Positions 19,969-30,341 are shown, numbered from the stretch's first letter. The stretch: 64,000 nucleotides of DNA from an uncultured Thermogutta sp. (GCA_937128505.1 CAKZMM010000027.1:26383-90382); one strand, 5' to 3'. Numbers and translations: made by a program. The notes: generated by a model not told the origin, from the sequence alone.

Positions 19969-20409
19969 TCTAGCCCTTTCCGCTATCAATCCACACCGAT
20001 ATTCCTCTGCCAACCGGCGGTGGCCAAACACCATCTTGCTTTCCAACCGGCGAGCTTTAGCTGAACCAATCGCGCTTTCCGGTGCCGGGGGAAATAACCT
20101 CAGCCAAATCCGGCTTCATCAATCTCAGTACGAGCGTATCGCCGGTGCATGGCCGAAACAAGGGACAAGAAGGTACAGTAGCGAGCAACCGGCCCCCTTG
20201 CAGCCTAAGGTGCGAGAGTTAGCGCAGCGTGCGTGTCACGCTCACACAAAAGATACGATTTCGCGTCGCTTTCTGCGGGCTTTTCGCGTCCACATTCCAC
20301 TCTTGGAAGCGGCTTGGTGCATGCCCCCATTCATAAGTGACTAAGGTAAGTGACTAAGGATCGTCGCTCTCTGGCCTGCCGGATGATGCCCCGCGGCTGC
20401 GATGCCCCT
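19969..20409. other. Intergenic region
   Basis: Contains the 13-base exact tandem repeat described separately. No gene, operator or terminator was recognised. Confidence 0.4.
20334..20359. repeat. Exact 13-base tandem repeat, two copies
   Basis: TAAGTGACTAAGG twice in a row, 51 bases beyond the stop codon of the leftward ldhA-like gene. Confidence 0.85.
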
Positions 20410-21429
20410 TTAACGAGACGAGACGGCACGAACCGACTCGCTAGTGACTAATCCCAGCGGTGTCAGCCCTTGCTCAAAGGCCGTGATATTCCGCAGGGTT
20501 TCCCGGGCAATAGCCTCCATGGCTCCCCGCGTGAAGAAGGCCTGATGAGCCGTAATGATCACATTCGGAAACGTGAGCATGCGTGCGAACACATCGTCTT
20601 GGATAACTCGGTCCGAGAGGTCTTCGTAAAAAAGATCGGCCTCCTCCTCGTAGACATCAAGGCCTAGAGCGCCGATTTTCCCGGATTTTAAACCCCGCAC
20701 GACCGCGCGACTATTGACCAGCGCCCCGCGGCTAGTGTTAATGAGCATGACGCCACGTTTCATTCGGGCCACGGCTTCTTCGTTAATCAAGTGGTAGGTC
20801 GTCGGCATTAGCGGTAGGTGGAGGGTAACGATATCCGAATTTTCGAATAGCTCTTCCAGCTCGACGTAGCGCAGGCCAAGGGCCTCCGCTTGCGGATTCG
20901 GTTGCACGTCATAACCCAGCAACCGACATCCGAAGCCGACGAGCACTCTGGCTACGTGCAAGCCGATTTTGCCTGTGCCGATGATCCCTACGCATTGGGC
21001 ATGCAAATCAAAGCCCAAAAGCCCGTCGAGCGCAAAATTCCCCTCTCGAACGCGGTTGTAGGCTTTATGTATTTTTCGGCCTAAAGCCAGAATCAGCCCT
21101 ACCGTGTGCTCGGCCACAGCCGCGGGGGAATAAGCCGGCACCCTAACCACCGTAAGTTCCAATTGCTCCGCCGCGCGAAGATCGACGTGATTGAACCCCG
21201 AACAACGTAGGGCTATTAATCGCGTACCGTTTTTGGCCAGCGTAAGGAGGACGAAGGCGTCCAATTCATCATTGACGAACGTACAGACGGCGGGAAACCC
21301 CTCGGCAAGCCGACACGTTTCCCGGGTCAATCGCGGTTCCAGGAACACAAGTTCGTGCCCGAATTCTTCATTAGCCGCCAGCAAGAATGTCTTGTCGTAA
21401 GGTCGGGTACTAAATACAGCCACACGCAT
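20410..21429 (-). CDS. ldhA: D-lactate dehydrogenase / 2-hydroxyacid dehydrogenase
   Basis: A 339-residue NAD-dependent D-2-hydroxyacid dehydrogenase, best match in memory to fermentative D-lactate dehydrogenase LdhA. The Rossmann loop GTGKIG is at 151-156. Catalytic residues are present: R234 (NTSRG), E near 262 ([10 protein letters not shown]) and H295 (TAHQAFFT); the substrate-side [11 protein letters not shown] lies at 73-83. It converts pyruvate to D-lactate with NADH in the cytoplasm and would serve fermentation. Ribosome site GGAAGGG about eight bases before the ATG. Single gene, flanked by intergenic DNA on both sides. Confidence 0.9.
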   Translation of the reverse strand: MRVAVFSTRPYDKTFLLAANEEFGHELVFLEPRLTRETCRLAEGFPAVCTFVNDELDAFVLLTLAKNGTRLIALRCSGFNHVDLRAAEQLELTVVRVPAYSPAAVAEHTVGLILALGRKIHKAYNRVREGNFALDGLLGFDLHAQCVGIIGTGKIGLHVARVLVGFGCRLLGYDVQPNPQAEALGLRYVELEELFENSDIVTLHLPLMPTTYHLINEEAVARMKRGVMLINTSRGALVNSRAVVRGLKSGKIGALGLDVYEEEADLFYEDLSDRVIQDDVFARMLTFPNVIITAHQAFFTRGAMEAIARETLRNITAFEQGLTPLGLVTSESVRAVSSR

Positions 21430-22149
21430 CGCAAAGCCCTTCCGTGCGGTTGAGGCTTGGAAATCTTAGTGAGCAAATCAATTCAGAACGTGAAAATGTG
21501 TTTCCTCACCAGGTGCGTATACCATTCTAAAATCTCCTCGTAACACTAATTTTAGGCGGCTCGCCAAGAGGAATCGTCCGTGGAAATCGGAAGAAGCGGA
21601 TAAAAGCAGGCAAGAGCGTTTCAATGATCCTGCGATCAATCTTGGGAGAATCGTATTTCCGCGACCCTGGGCGTCAATCGCGAGAAAGCCGGCGGGGATT
21701 TACGGTTTTCGTGGGAGCATTCAAACTGGCTTGCGGTCGTACCTCGCTGGGAAGGCAAGACTCATTGTTCCTGAGCAATTTGGGAATCTTCCCGCTTCAG
21801 ACTCCCTTGGAGGCGGAAGCGCGAACAATCGGCGTTTGGGGGGAAGTCTAGCTTGCCGAGCTGATCGCGCTATTGCCGTTAAACACTCGGCCGGGCCAAC
21901 TGCGTTTACATGAAGAATCCGCCGCTTGGACTCACTCGGGGCTTTTTGAGATCCGAAGCCCAAACCATTCCGCAGGGGCGGATAGCTCCACAAAAATTCG
22001 GTAGCTAACCCGAAGCCGGTAAGGATTCCATCCATTCGGGTTTTCGTCCCTTTACACCGGGATACGCCATGGCTCCGGGGCCGACCATTCGGGCAGCGAT
22101 TCAATCGACTTAGTGTTTTTCTCCCACGACGGCGGAGCACGTCGGCCGA
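21430..22149. other. Intergenic region
   Basis: 720 bases. Several overlapping frames exist in both strands but none has a ribosome site, signal or domain. Nothing supported. Confidence 0.4.
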
Positions 22150-22962
22150 TTACTGCCGTAAGAAGTGCTTTTGATAATCGATGAAGGTTACGGGCATGAA
22201 GATGGCCAGGAATTGCTCGGCTTGGCTCACGCGGTCGCGATCTGCTTGAACCAAGTGGTAAATGAATTGGTGTCGCGACCGAAAGATTTGCTGTCGGCCC
22301 AGGATACCGCCGGTTTTCTTTAGCGTGAGATGAACTTCCGAGGGGAGTTCGCCGTTTTCCGCGAGTACTCGGCTAAGCAATAAACGTGGAAAAGGAAGTC
22401 GCGAGCCCGGGTTAAGCATCGTATTAAGTTGACAATACCAATCCGAAAACTCGCGGTAGCGGGTGACAATGACGGGGTCAACCGGATGCTCGGCTTTGAC
22501 CCGGTAGCTCAGCCATGGGCTCTCCAGCAGATACTCCCGGGTTTCTTCGTCCCGTGAGACGCTAAGTTGAGGCTCGGCGGTAAATCGGATGAAGCTATCC
22601 TGATGGTTTAGGGCCCAAGTTTTTAGGGTGCCCAAAAAGGCGGCAACCTGATCTGTGCGAAGTTCGGTCTTTACACGCCGGCTCAAATCCAGAAGGACGA
22701 ACCGACGATTCGCGGCATCGAAGAGGGTGATTTCCGGGGGATCTTTCAAAAAATCGTAAACCAAACCCTTTACGAAGATCGTGGTGCTTTCCGTGATTGG
22801 GTTCTGCGAATTACCGGAAAACACCGAATTTTCCACTCGGAATTCGTCAGCTTTTGACGCCGTGACAAGAAGGATGGATGCGATAAAAACCCCTGCGAAT
22901 AAACCCACAAAGAGATGCAAAACTTTGGAACGTGGATGGTTGCAATCAGGTTTCATTTTCAT
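22150..22962 (-). CDS. Exported protein of unknown function
   Basis: A 270-residue protein with a basic N-terminus and one hydrophobic segment (VLHLFVGLFAGVFIASILLV), a signal peptide or anchor. The rest is a soluble alpha/beta protein with VYDFLKDPPEITLFD, RRVKTELRTDQVAAFL and SPWLSYRVKAEHPVD. I have seen such proteins as planctomycete hypothetical proteins but know no function. Start is the ATG at 22962; ATG at 22956 is an equal alternative. Flanked by non-coding DNA on both sides, so no context helps. Confidence 0.7.
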   Translation of the reverse strand: MKMKPDCNHPRSKVLHLFVGLFAGVFIASILLVTASKADEFRVENSVFSGNSQNPITESTTIFVKGLVYDFLKDPPEITLFDAANRRFVLLDLSRRVKTELRTDQVAAFLGTLKTWALNHQDSFIRFTAEPQLSVSRDEETREYLLESPWLSYRVKAEHPVDPVIVTRYREFSDWYCQLNTMLNPGSRLPFPRLLLSRVLAENGELPSEVHLTLKKTGGILGRQQIFRSRHQFIYHLVQADRDRVSQAEQFLAIFMPVTFIDYQKHFLRQ

Positions 22963-23369
22963 GCTGTTCCCGAGCCTTTCAGTCCAACTGAAACGTGTCC
23001 AGATCGGTAGGAGTCGATATTTGAGGAGCCGACTTGTCCGGATCTATTTTCCGCGTGAGTGCGGATCGCAATCATCGGTTCCTGTGAAAGAATACTGAGG
23101 GAGGAAAGCAGGCGTAAATGCCAGTTCTCATTCAATATGTCATTTCTTTTACTCACTTACTATGCTTTTATGGCTAACGAAACGAGAAGACAGAATAGAA
23201 AACACAATAGTAACTATATTCATGAATTAGCTCTACTTATATTGTCTCAAGAAGATGCCCCCCGAGGCCAGACAATTAGGTAGCGATTTGCCGTCGGCGG
23301 CCTCCAAGGATTTGGGGGTTTTCCTACGCCGGCCAAGTCTTGAAGAGGGTTGCGTACGCTATTGAGGTT
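22963..23369. other. Intergenic region
   Basis: Upstream of the secreted unknown and downstream of the ThiF-like gene. A locally AT-rich stretch (23130-23260) is seen; no gene. Confidence 0.4.
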
Positions 23370-24395
23370 TTAAAGCCCGATATATTTCGCCACCACGGTC
23401 TTGGCCAGCGCGATATCGTCGGTGCCCGTGACGATGGTGCGACCGTCCCCGAAGACGGTAATCTCCAAATTCTCCACCTTGAGTTTGACGAGGTAGGGGT
23501 TCGCCAGCACGGGGCCGATGGTTCCAAGCCGCCGGGCCAAATCCTCTAGCGGGATGCTCTCCGCCGGCAAAGACAGTTGCACGGCATTCCGACCGCAGAG
23601 CACCGAGGGCCGCGACGTCTCCCGACCACTTAGCCACGCAAAATCGCCGCGTTTGCAGGTGGGGCAATCGATTTGATCCCGCAACTGACTGACATCGAAT
23701 TGGCGGATCTCTCCATCCCAGAGTTCTACCACGGTCAATTTCCGGGAAATCGCCTCCAGATTGCCGCTGAGGATCTTGATGGCTTCGATGACTTGAATGG
23801 AAGCAATCACCCCCACGACCGGGGCCAAAATGCCAGCGACATCGCAAGTGGGGGTCGATCCCGGCGGAGGGCATTCGGGCATCAGGCAGCGCAAGCAGGC
23901 CGTCTGGCCCGGGACGATGGTCATGGTTTGACCTTCCGCCCCGAGACAACCGCCGTAAACCCAGGCAATACCGCGTTTGACGGCAAGGTCATTGATCAAA
24001 AATCGCGTCTCAAAATTGTCAGTCGCATCGACGATAAGGTGGATCCCGTCACTGAATTTCTCGATATTGGCGGCGGTGATGTCCGCCACGATCGGCTCAA
24101 TATGAACCTCGGGATTGGCCCGGGCCAGCTTTTGGGCCGCGGCGACGGCCTTTGGGAGTCCTTGGGCCACGTCGTCCTCATCGAATAGCAGTTGCCGCTG
24201 GAGATTGGTAGTTTCCGCAAAATCTCGATCCACGATGCGCACTTGCCCAACTCCGGCACGAACCAACATGGCGGCCGATAGGTTGCCTAATGCACCACAG
24301 CCACAGACGAGCACAGATGACTGACATAGCCGCCGCTGGCCCGCCTCTCCAAGCCGTGCATACCGGATCTGTCGGATATAGCGATCAAGCTGCAT
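23370..24395 (-). CDS. ThiF/MoeB/HesA family sulfur-carrier adenylyltransferase
   Basis: A 341-residue E1-like enzyme that adenylates the C-terminal Gly-Gly of a sulfur-carrier protein (ThiS, MoaD or similar) using ATP. Seen: opening RYIRQIRYARLGEAGQ, nucleotide loop VCGCGALGN, DRDFAETTNLQRQLLF, DATDNFETRFLIND, and two zinc CxxC pairs (CLRC and CPTC). The C-terminal 80 residues after the second pair resemble a small ThiS-like fold. The ATG at 24395 begins the family N-terminus and has GGGGA ten bases before it; the frame's earlier start adds 15 unlikely residues. ThiF and MoeB roles cannot be separated here because no thiamine or molybdopterin gene is adjacent. Confidence 0.88.
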   Translation of the reverse strand: MQLDRYIRQIRYARLGEAGQRRLCQSSVLVCGCGALGNLSAAMLVRAGVGQVRIVDRDFAETTNLQRQLLFDEDDVAQGLPKAVAAAQKLARANPEVHIEPIVADITAANIEKFSDGIHLIVDATDNFETRFLINDLAVKRGIAWVYGGCLGAEGQTMTIVPGQTACLRCLMPECPPPGSTPTCDVAGILAPVVGVIASIQVIEAIKILSGNLEAISRKLTVVELWDGEIRQFDVSQLRDQIDCPTCKRGDFAWLSGRETSRPSVLCGRNAVQLSLPAESIPLEDLARRLGTIGPVLANPYLVKLKVENLEITVFGDGRTIVTGTDDIALAKTVVAKYIGL

Positions 24396-25562
24396 CGAGT
24401 TTATTCCCCGGTGGCAAAAAATATTGAAACGGCCCACCAACTACCCAAGCTACCCCGGACCAAGTTGCTCCGAAAGGGTGGGCATGCGGTTGGGCCCAAG
24501 AATAAATCGCATCAATTGCATAACCAGCTTGCGACCAAACGACGATCTTTCCCTACTCAGTACCCGCGGATTTTGGAAAACCTCTCTTGCCGCCGCTGCA
24601 ATCGCTTACGATTGGCCCGCCGCGGGGTGCGACGAACACATTCCTCTCCGAGTGGTTCTCCTGGTCGCCGTAATTCGCACATCACGAAGCGTGGTTATCA
24701 TCCATAGCGAGGGCGGGTTATCCTCGGGTTTGGCACCGGCGGAGACAATCGAAGGCGTCGGCGAAAAAGATCGGCCTTTTGCATGTGTCGTACGCCAATC
24801 GCAGCCGAGAATATGGCGAACGCCTTCCCGCACGGAAACTAGGAGCATCCCCGGGTTTTATTCCTTACCCCTTTCCGATCGATTCAACTCGTTGCATGTT
24901 GCCAGTCCCGCCCGCAGAACTCCCGTCCCGTCCCTTGAAGCAGGCGATTTGCGATAGATTATTACGCGCTGAAAGCCCCGGCGCAAAGGCGTGCCAAGGA
25001 GCCATTCAAGAATTCATTAACCGTGCGTAGAGAGCGGAAAATCTCGGTATAATCCGAGGGTGTTCGGGAGGTAATCCAAGAAAGATTCGTGCGACAATTT
25101 CCGCGGTATTCGTGTGACAATCTGCGAAGCCGTGTTTAGAATACCCGGAGTGATAAGCTGCCGAGAAATTGATCATCCGCGTGTGCCCGATCGTTGACAT
25201 GTAGCTTAGGAAGGACTGGATTATCGCGCATCGTTTACTGCCGAGCGGTTTTCGCCCCGCCAAGACTCCCAGCTCGGCCGTAAAATTGCGCCACCTTGGG
25301 GAAGCGGCAGATTCTTGCCGGCCGGGGTTGGGAAACGGGGGCACGGGTTTGGGCAGGGGGCATGACGTAAACCGCGCATCGCGTCGAAGGGCCGATCTTG
25401 CGGTAACACCACGGTTTACCGCCCACGAAAACCATGGGTGGGCAATCAACAAATCGCGCGGCGTTGAAGTGCTGCAGCTCATTCGGCACAATTTGGGAAA
25501 AAATGAAACCAAGTTGAAGAGGTTTGAAACCGGATTTCACGAATTGAAAGGAGAGATTCACA
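24396..25562. other. Long intergenic region
   Basis: About 1.2 kb between diverging genes. Frames up to 177 codons exist (24424-24957, plus strand) but show no domain, signal or ribosome site. Contains the 23-base repeat at 25085-25130 and, at its end, GGAGAG for the next gene. Confidence 0.4.
25085..25130. repeat. 23-base tandem repeat, two copies
   Basis: ATTCGTG(C/T)GACAAT opens both units (25085 and 25108). Confidence 0.7.
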
Positions 25563-26435
25563 ATGAACTCAGGAGTGTCGCGACGGGGTGTACTCGGTGC
25601 CATGGTGGCCGGGGCTGCTTGGGGACATGCCGCTCGTTGGAGCGGCGCGGCAACTGCCGAGGAATTTCAGCCGCTTAAGGGCCGGATCAACCATTCGGTT
25701 TGCCGATGGTGCTATGGGAGAATTCCCCTAGAAGAACTCTGTGCCTTCTGCAAGAAGTTAGGGATCAAGTCGGTCGAGCTTTTGGGGCCCAAGGATTGGC
25801 CGGTCGTCAAGCAGTTCGGTCTCACGTGCGCTATGGTATCCTCGGGTACGCGGATCGAAAGGGGGTTCAATCGCCTGGAACACCACGACGAACTGATTGC
25901 CCATTACGAACGCATGATCCCTCAAGTGGCCGAAGCAGGGTTTAAGAATCTGATTTGTTTTTCAGGCAATCGTCAGGGATTGGACGACGAGCAAGGAATG
26001 AAGAATTGTGCCGTGGGCATCAAGCGGTTGCTTCCGTTGTGCGAAAAGCATGATGTTGTTCTGGTGATGGAACTCCTCAATAGCAAAGTGGATCACAAGG
26101 ATTACATGTGCGACCGCACCGCTTGGGGCGTGGAATTATGCAAAATGATCGGCTCCGAGCGATTCAAACTCCTCTACGACATCTACCACATGCAGATCAT
26201 GGAGGGAGATTTAATCCGGACGATCCGGGCCAACATTGAGTACATTGCTCATTTTCATACCGGGGGCAATCCGGGCCGAAACGAGATCGACGAAACCCAA
26301 GAGATCTATTACCCGGCGGTCATGCGCGCGATTGCGGACACAGGATACACGGGCTATGTGGGACACGAATTCGTGCCCAAATCGCCCGATCCGCTAAAAT
26401 CCCTTGAGCGATGTGCCCGGATCTGCGAGGTTTAA
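25563..26435 (+). CDS. Tat-exported TIM-barrel protein, hydroxypyruvate isomerase-like
   Basis: A 290-residue xylose isomerase-like TIM barrel. The N-terminus MNSGVSRRGVLGAMVAGAAW is a twin-arginine signal. The body matches the hydroxypyruvate isomerase subgroup: SVCRWCYG, GIKSVELLGPKDW, LVMELLNSKVDHKDYMCD, LYDIYHMQIMEGD, HTGGNPGRNE and GYVGHEF. Metal ligands E (MELLN), D (YDIYH), H and E (GHEF) are present. Cytoplasmic Hyi interconverts hydroxypyruvate and tartronate semialdehyde; exported planctomycete homologues are common but their substrate is not known. Ribosome site AAAGGAGAG just before the ATG is excellent. Alone on its strand. Confidence 0.88.
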   Translation: MNSGVSRRGVLGAMVAGAAWGHAARWSGAATAEEFQPLKGRINHSVCRWCYGRIPLEELCAFCKKLGIKSVELLGPKDWPVVKQFGLTCAMVSSGTRIERGFNRLEHHDELIAHYERMIPQVAEAGFKNLICFSGNRQGLDDEQGMKNCAVGIKRLLPLCEKHDVVLVMELLNSKVDHKDYMCDRTAWGVELCKMIGSERFKLLYDIYHMQIMEGDLIRTIRANIEYIAHFHTGGNPGRNEIDETQEIYYPAVMRAIADTGYTGYVGHEFVPKSPDPLKSLERCARICEV

Positions 26436-27051
26436 CGGTGGCCAAGGGTGATGTCAAACCGGTGGAACTGGTGTCGAACCCGCGGAATAATGATGCAGGA
26501 TTGCGCCGGGAAATCGCTTCTTAAATCGCGAGCGTTCGCGCGGAAACCGTAGAGAGATATTTGCGGGGCCCGGCAGGATTTCCCCTCGAAAATCTCCGGT
26601 GAAAGAGAAACACTACAGCACGTACTTTCGAAGCGAAAACCGCCGGAATCTCCCCCCAATAACCTCCGGTAAAACGAGGGCTGAAGAAAAAAAAGCGATT
26701 TCTCCACCCGGAAACGGCGCTACCCGCGGGGTGTTTCGCCCTTGCCAAAAGCCGGTTTCAGAGTTACCAATCAGACTCAGAAATCAGAGTTAGGAATAAC
26801 TGCTTTCCTGCTCGGGTGCGAGGAGAATTTAATTCGTTTTAGGTTCAAGGGGCGTGAAATCCGATCGAAAACAAACTGCGTGAAATCCAATCGAAAACAA
26901 ATTGCGTGAAATCCGATCGGGGACAAATTGCACCACGCATTTTCTTCGCGGAAAACCGACGCTGCTGCGGGTAAGTAAAAGGCTCCCGCGACGACGGGTC
27001 GACGAGCACCTCGAGAAGCAACCTCATTACCAGAAAGGGACTTCCCCCTGG
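26436..27051. other. Intergenic region between convergent genes
   Basis: No gene seen; holds the three-copy 26-base repeat described separately. Phrases CTCCGGT(G/A)AAA occur twice near 26590-26675. Confidence 0.4.
26853..26930. repeat. 26-base tandem repeat, three copies
   Basis: Units start at 26853, 26879 and 26905; each begins CGTGAAATCC(G/A)ATCG. Only about one to five differences between units. It lies 122 bases beyond the stop of the leftward Pro-rich gene. Confidence 0.9.
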
Positions 27052-28353
27052 TCACCGCAAAGAGGCGCTTTCCGCCTCGTTCGTGCCGGCTGATTCCCCT
27101 GGATAGCCCGGGGACTGCCCCGGCTTCTGGGGTGGTTCACCCGGAGGTGAGGGGCGGAAGTCGGGTGGAGAATCGGGGCCCGGTGCGGGCGCCCGAAACT
27201 CCTGGGATGGGCCCTCCACTGAGCGGCGGGGGCGACCCGGCCCGAATCCACCCGGTGGTACACCGGGACCGAGACCCGGTGCCGGCGGGCTCATCCCGGG
27301 CGGGCCACCCGGGAATCGCGGACGTGACCACGCCGGTCCTCCACCTGGCGGTGGACCTTCCGCAAGTTCTCGCCACCTGGACCTCAAAAACTCGAACCAC
27401 AATCGGCCCCTGCGTTCTGCTGGCGAGAGGCGGAAGAGCTCCTCGCGTCGCTCCGCGCTCATCGTCTGTTCGAGGAATCCTGCCAATTCTTGCTCGCTGA
27501 TGATGGGAGGCGGGCCTTCAATCGCTTTTGAAGCAAAGTAATTGACCGCCAAAAACCGCATAGCCCGAGCAATAATACGCTCTTGGTCCCCGGGGGGCAT
27601 CGCCACCAGTTTTGCCCTGCTAGCGGGTGTCAATCTCGACAGCAACTGTTCCCGTTCCTCTTCAACCAGCGGCGGCAACTTGTCGGGATGATCCAACTGC
27701 CATCGCAACCACAGCCAGCCGAGGACTTCTCGTTTACGGGTCGGATTGTTCTTGTTAGCTTGCCATTCGGCACGCAGTTGGGCACGAAATTCTTCGGGAA
27801 CCAAAGCCAGAAACCGATCGACGTGTTTATCGGCCAGTTCCTCGCAAAAACCGCCGATGGCCTCCACATCTTCCTTCGTCAACCCTGGCGGGAAGAGGCG
27901 ACGGAACCATTCCCGCTGGAAGGAAGCCCGCATGGCTTCCACACCCGCACGCCAACGTGCTTGCTCCTCATGCAACTGTTGAACCCGAGCGAGACGCTTT
28001 TCCACGGGAAGCCGCCGCAGCTCGAATCGCTCATACGGGGCCACCGTACGAAGCCAATCGTAATAAGCGCTCATGATCCGCCGCAACTCCGCCTGACGCG
28101 GATGAGCCTCAAGCGAAGCATGAAGCTCGTGGAGTTGGGCTTTCTCTTGCGGATCGAGATTCCGAAAACGTTCGTACGCTTGCTGGATTTGCCGACGCAC
28201 CGCGGGATCAAGCTGCCGGAGTTTCTCCCGCTCCGCCTGCCGCTCCGCACTCGTCGGCAGACTGAAAGCGGCAATCGCTCCCAGCCCAATTACGATGGTC
28301 CAGGCAACCAGCGCCGCTACGGGGAATATCCAATTACGGAGCCGAAGGTTCAT
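27052..28353 (-). CDS. Membrane-anchored Pro/Gly-rich protein of the sigma/anti-sigma group
   Basis: About 433 residues from the ATG at 28353. One N-terminal membrane helix (WIFPVAALVAWTIVIGLGAI) is followed by a highly charged, mostly helical body rich in Arg, Glu and Leu with repeats such as LSPAERR and LTPASRA, and a C-terminal tail of about 90 residues dominated by Pro and Gly (PPGGGPAW, PSPPGEPPQ). The start codon lies inside the end of the anti-sigma gene (20-base overlap), pointing to translational coupling. I know no function; position suggests an exported client, sensor or accessory of the sigma/anti-sigma pair. DUF3106-like similarity is only an impression. Confidence 0.7.
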   Translation of the reverse strand: MNLRLRNWIFPVAALVAWTIVIGLGAIAAFSLPTSAERQAEREKLRQLDPAVRRQIQQAYERFRNLDPQEKAQLHELHASLEAHPRQAELRRIMSAYYDWLRTVAPYERFELRRLPVEKRLARVQQLHEEQARWRAGVEAMRASFQREWFRRLFPPGLTKEDVEAIGGFCEELADKHVDRFLALVPEEFRAQLRAEWQANKNNPTRKREVLGWLWLRWQLDHPDKLPPLVEEEREQLLSRLTPASRAKLVAMPPGDQERIIARAMRFLAVNYFASKAIEGPPPIISEQELAGFLEQTMSAERREELFRLSPAERRGRLWFEFLRSRWRELAEGPPPGGGPAWSRPRFPGGPPGMSPPAPGLGPGVPPGGFGPGRPRRSVEGPSQEFRAPAPGPDSPPDFRPSPPGEPPQKPGQSPGYPGESAGTNEAESASLR

Positions 28354-28852
28354 TTTCGTCGAAGACCTTGGCTTCATCCAAAAGTTCAAGGAACCGAATA
28401 TTTCCTACCTGCTCGTATGGTCCTAGATTCTGGAGGACTGGGAGATCTTCGACGATAATTTGCTCCGGATCGGACCGCGTCCAAGCGACCGTCAGAAAGC
28501 CGATCAACCCCATACCGCAGACGAAAGCCGCAGCCAAGGCCCACTGCGCTACCCGCCGCCAAGAAAGCAGGCGTCTCTCCTCTTTCAGCTCCTCCTCCGC
28601 GGCCAAAGCGACCATCTCGATTGTGGTGCAGGTAAAGTCTTGCTCGACCTCCCCCTTTTCCAAAAGGTCGAGCATACTCCAGGATTGCTCCAGTTGATGG
28701 AGGAGCTGACGGGCTTCCGGATCCGTCGCCAAGACTGTGTCTACTTCCCGGCTTGTTTCCGGATCCAGCTCGCCATCAAGATAGGCGACCAGCCGGGTCT
28801 CTAGCCCTTCGGCTTCGCTCTCTGGATTAGGCACACTTAAGCGGTCAGCCAT
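28334..28852 (-). CDS. Anti-sigma factor-like membrane protein
   Basis: A 172-residue single-pass protein. The cytosolic part carries LVAYLDGELDPETSREVD, the opening found in planctomycete anti-sigma proteins, then LLHQLEQSWSMLDLL; no HxxxCxxC zinc motif is present. One membrane helix (VAQWALAAAFVCGMGLIGFLTV, about residues 104-126) leads to a short acidic outer tail. It should bind the ECF sigma factor encoded upstream and keep it inactive. It overlaps the downstream Pro-rich gene by 20 bases; a 479-base gap separates it from the sigma gene, longer than usual for such pairs. Confidence 0.8.
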   Translation of the reverse strand: MADRLSVPNPESEAEGLETRLVAYLDGELDPETSREVDTVLATDPEARQLLHQLEQSWSMLDLLEKGEVEQDFTCTTIEMVALAAEEELKEERRLLSWRRVAQWALAAAFVCGMGLIGFLTVAWTRSDPEQIIVEDLPVLQNLGPYEQVGNIRFLELLDEAKVFDENEPSAP

Positions 28853-29331
28853 CTATCGACCAATCCCACCCTAAGGCCGCGGAACTGGGAATCTGCTTCC
28901 CAAGAAGCCCTCCCCTCTTCCGTTCTCGGGGTCTTACATCCGATCCTTCGTTCGAAGATCCAATCCTCCCTCCGGCTGGTAACACGAACGATCTTCAGTT
29001 TTCCAATGCTATTTTCGACCTTCACTGCGCCTGCAATTCATAATGCTGGGAAATCGTCGGTTTTTGATGCCGATTCGAGTTTTCAGTTCTTGAACCCCTT
29101 GCAAGTGCAGCAGTCGACGCAGATACCAGCATCAAGTCTGAACCCGACTTTTCATATCGGTTTTCAATAAATTTTCATATCCGTTTTCAATAAATCCGTT
29201 ATATGCGTGCTCGAAACTCTGCCCAAACCGAGTTAAATTGATTCGGGATGATTGCTGCTTTTCATCGCGTAGGCACACAGTGGACTCAGACAATCTGTAG
29301 ACCTCTCACTCTCAAGCTTTTGATCTTCCTT
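28853..29331. other. Intergenic region between sigma and anti-sigma genes
   Basis: No gene seen. Contains the 23-base repeat. The length suggests the anti-sigma gene may have its own promoter here, but none was recognised with confidence. Confidence 0.4.
29149..29194. repeat. 23-base tandem repeat, two copies
   Basis: TTTTCATATC(G/C)GTTTTCAAT plus AAA, at 29149 and 29172, with one mismatch. Confidence 0.85.
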
Positions 29332-30012
29332 TTAATCTTCCGGTTGTTGTTCCTCCGGTGGACCAGACAGAGGCGGTTCACCCGATTCCAAGTAAGGCTC
29401 TAGAACTTCGCGGAGGGTCACCCGAGCCCGGCTCAGCAGAGATTTGACTGCCGGTACCGAAAGCTCCATCACCTCCGCAATTTCCGCATAACTCATATCT
29501 TCGAACTTACTCAAGAGGACTGCGAGTCGCTGTCGTTCGTTGAGCACATCGAGCGCTGCCCGGACCACTTCCCGAACTTCGGCCTTGTCCAATTGACGGG
29601 TGGGGATTTGTCCGCTGCTGGCCTGCACGGCATGTTGGATCTGAGTGGAGTCGGCCAATCGACGGTGTCTGGATTCCAGACTTACCTCACGGCGGCGGGA
29701 ACGGCTCCGCAAAGCATTCGATGCCACGTGATTGGCGATCCGGAACAACCACGTGGAGAATTTGGCCCCCGGTTGATACGTTTTTCGGGCCCGGAATACT
29801 CGCAGGAATACCTCCTGAGCCAAGTCCTCCGCTTGATCCCGACCACCCACGAGGTGTTCCAAAACGTTAATCAGCCGGTTTTGATAGCGAATAACCAGCT
29901 CCTCAAATGCGCTGGCACTGCCGTCGCGCACCTCGAGCATCAACCGGACATCCGGGTCGCTCAGGGCATATCTCCGAGCGGTAGACTCGCCAACAATCAA
30001 TGAACTACCCAC
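29332..30012 (-). CDS. ECF-type RNA polymerase sigma factor
   Basis: A 226-residue sigma-70 family protein of ECF architecture. Region 2 runs FEELVIRYQNRLINVLEHLV, then AEDLAQEVFLRVFRARKTY and FSTWLFRIANH; region 4 runs LNERQRLAVLLSKFEDMSYA and IAEVMELSVPAVKSLLSRAR. A Pro/Glu tail ends the protein. It directs RNA polymerase to a set of promoters when released by its anti-sigma factor, here probably the protein at 28334-28852. The start used is a GTG at 30012; no good ribosome site is visible, and initiation at a later codon before MLEVRDG is possible. Confidence 0.9.
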   Translation of the reverse strand: MGSSLIVGESTARRYALSDPDVRLMLEVRDGSASAFEELVIRYQNRLINVLEHLVGGRDQAEDLAQEVFLRVFRARKTYQPGAKFSTWLFRIANHVASNALRSRSRRREVSLESRHRRLADSTQIQHAVQASSGQIPTRQLDKAEVREVVRAALDVLNERQRLAVLLSKFEDMSYAEIAEVMELSVPAVKSLLSRARVTLREVLEPYLESGEPPLSGPPEEQQPED

Positions 30013-30341
30013 CGACGGCTCACTACCGAAATGAAGGCTAACTACTGGGGGATATGTACCGGCAATCTCTAGCTCCTTGATTTACACCCTAATAGTTTAC
30101 CTTCTACACGCCTGTCGGACTAGTCTCCGCCCGGGGGGCCTAAAATTTCAACCAAATTTTTTATGCTCTGCCACATCTCCCCCTTCGGCCGGTATATTAC
30201 TAAACCCCGCGAAAGGTCCGGGGTTTCTGCCGGGGTGGCCCAGGGCTTTGGAAACCCACTTGTTAGAGGTATTTGGCACCGGCAAACTCCACCCAAATTG
30301 ATCCGCAGGAATTGATTTGGCAAGGATGTTGGACTACAGGG
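30013..30341. other. Intergenic region between divergent genes
   Basis: Promoter region for the sigma factor (left) and the helicase (right). No gene; no clear -35/-10 pair was identified. Confidence 0.4.

Noticed and set aside
24424..24957. 177-codon plus-strand frame in the long intergenic region
   Set aside because: No ribosome site, signal or domain, and overlapping frames of similar quality on the other strand.
27132..28458. Long plus-strand frames opposite the Pro-rich protein gene
   Set aside because: They mirror the codon bias of the minus-strand gene, which has a membrane helix and fits the operon.
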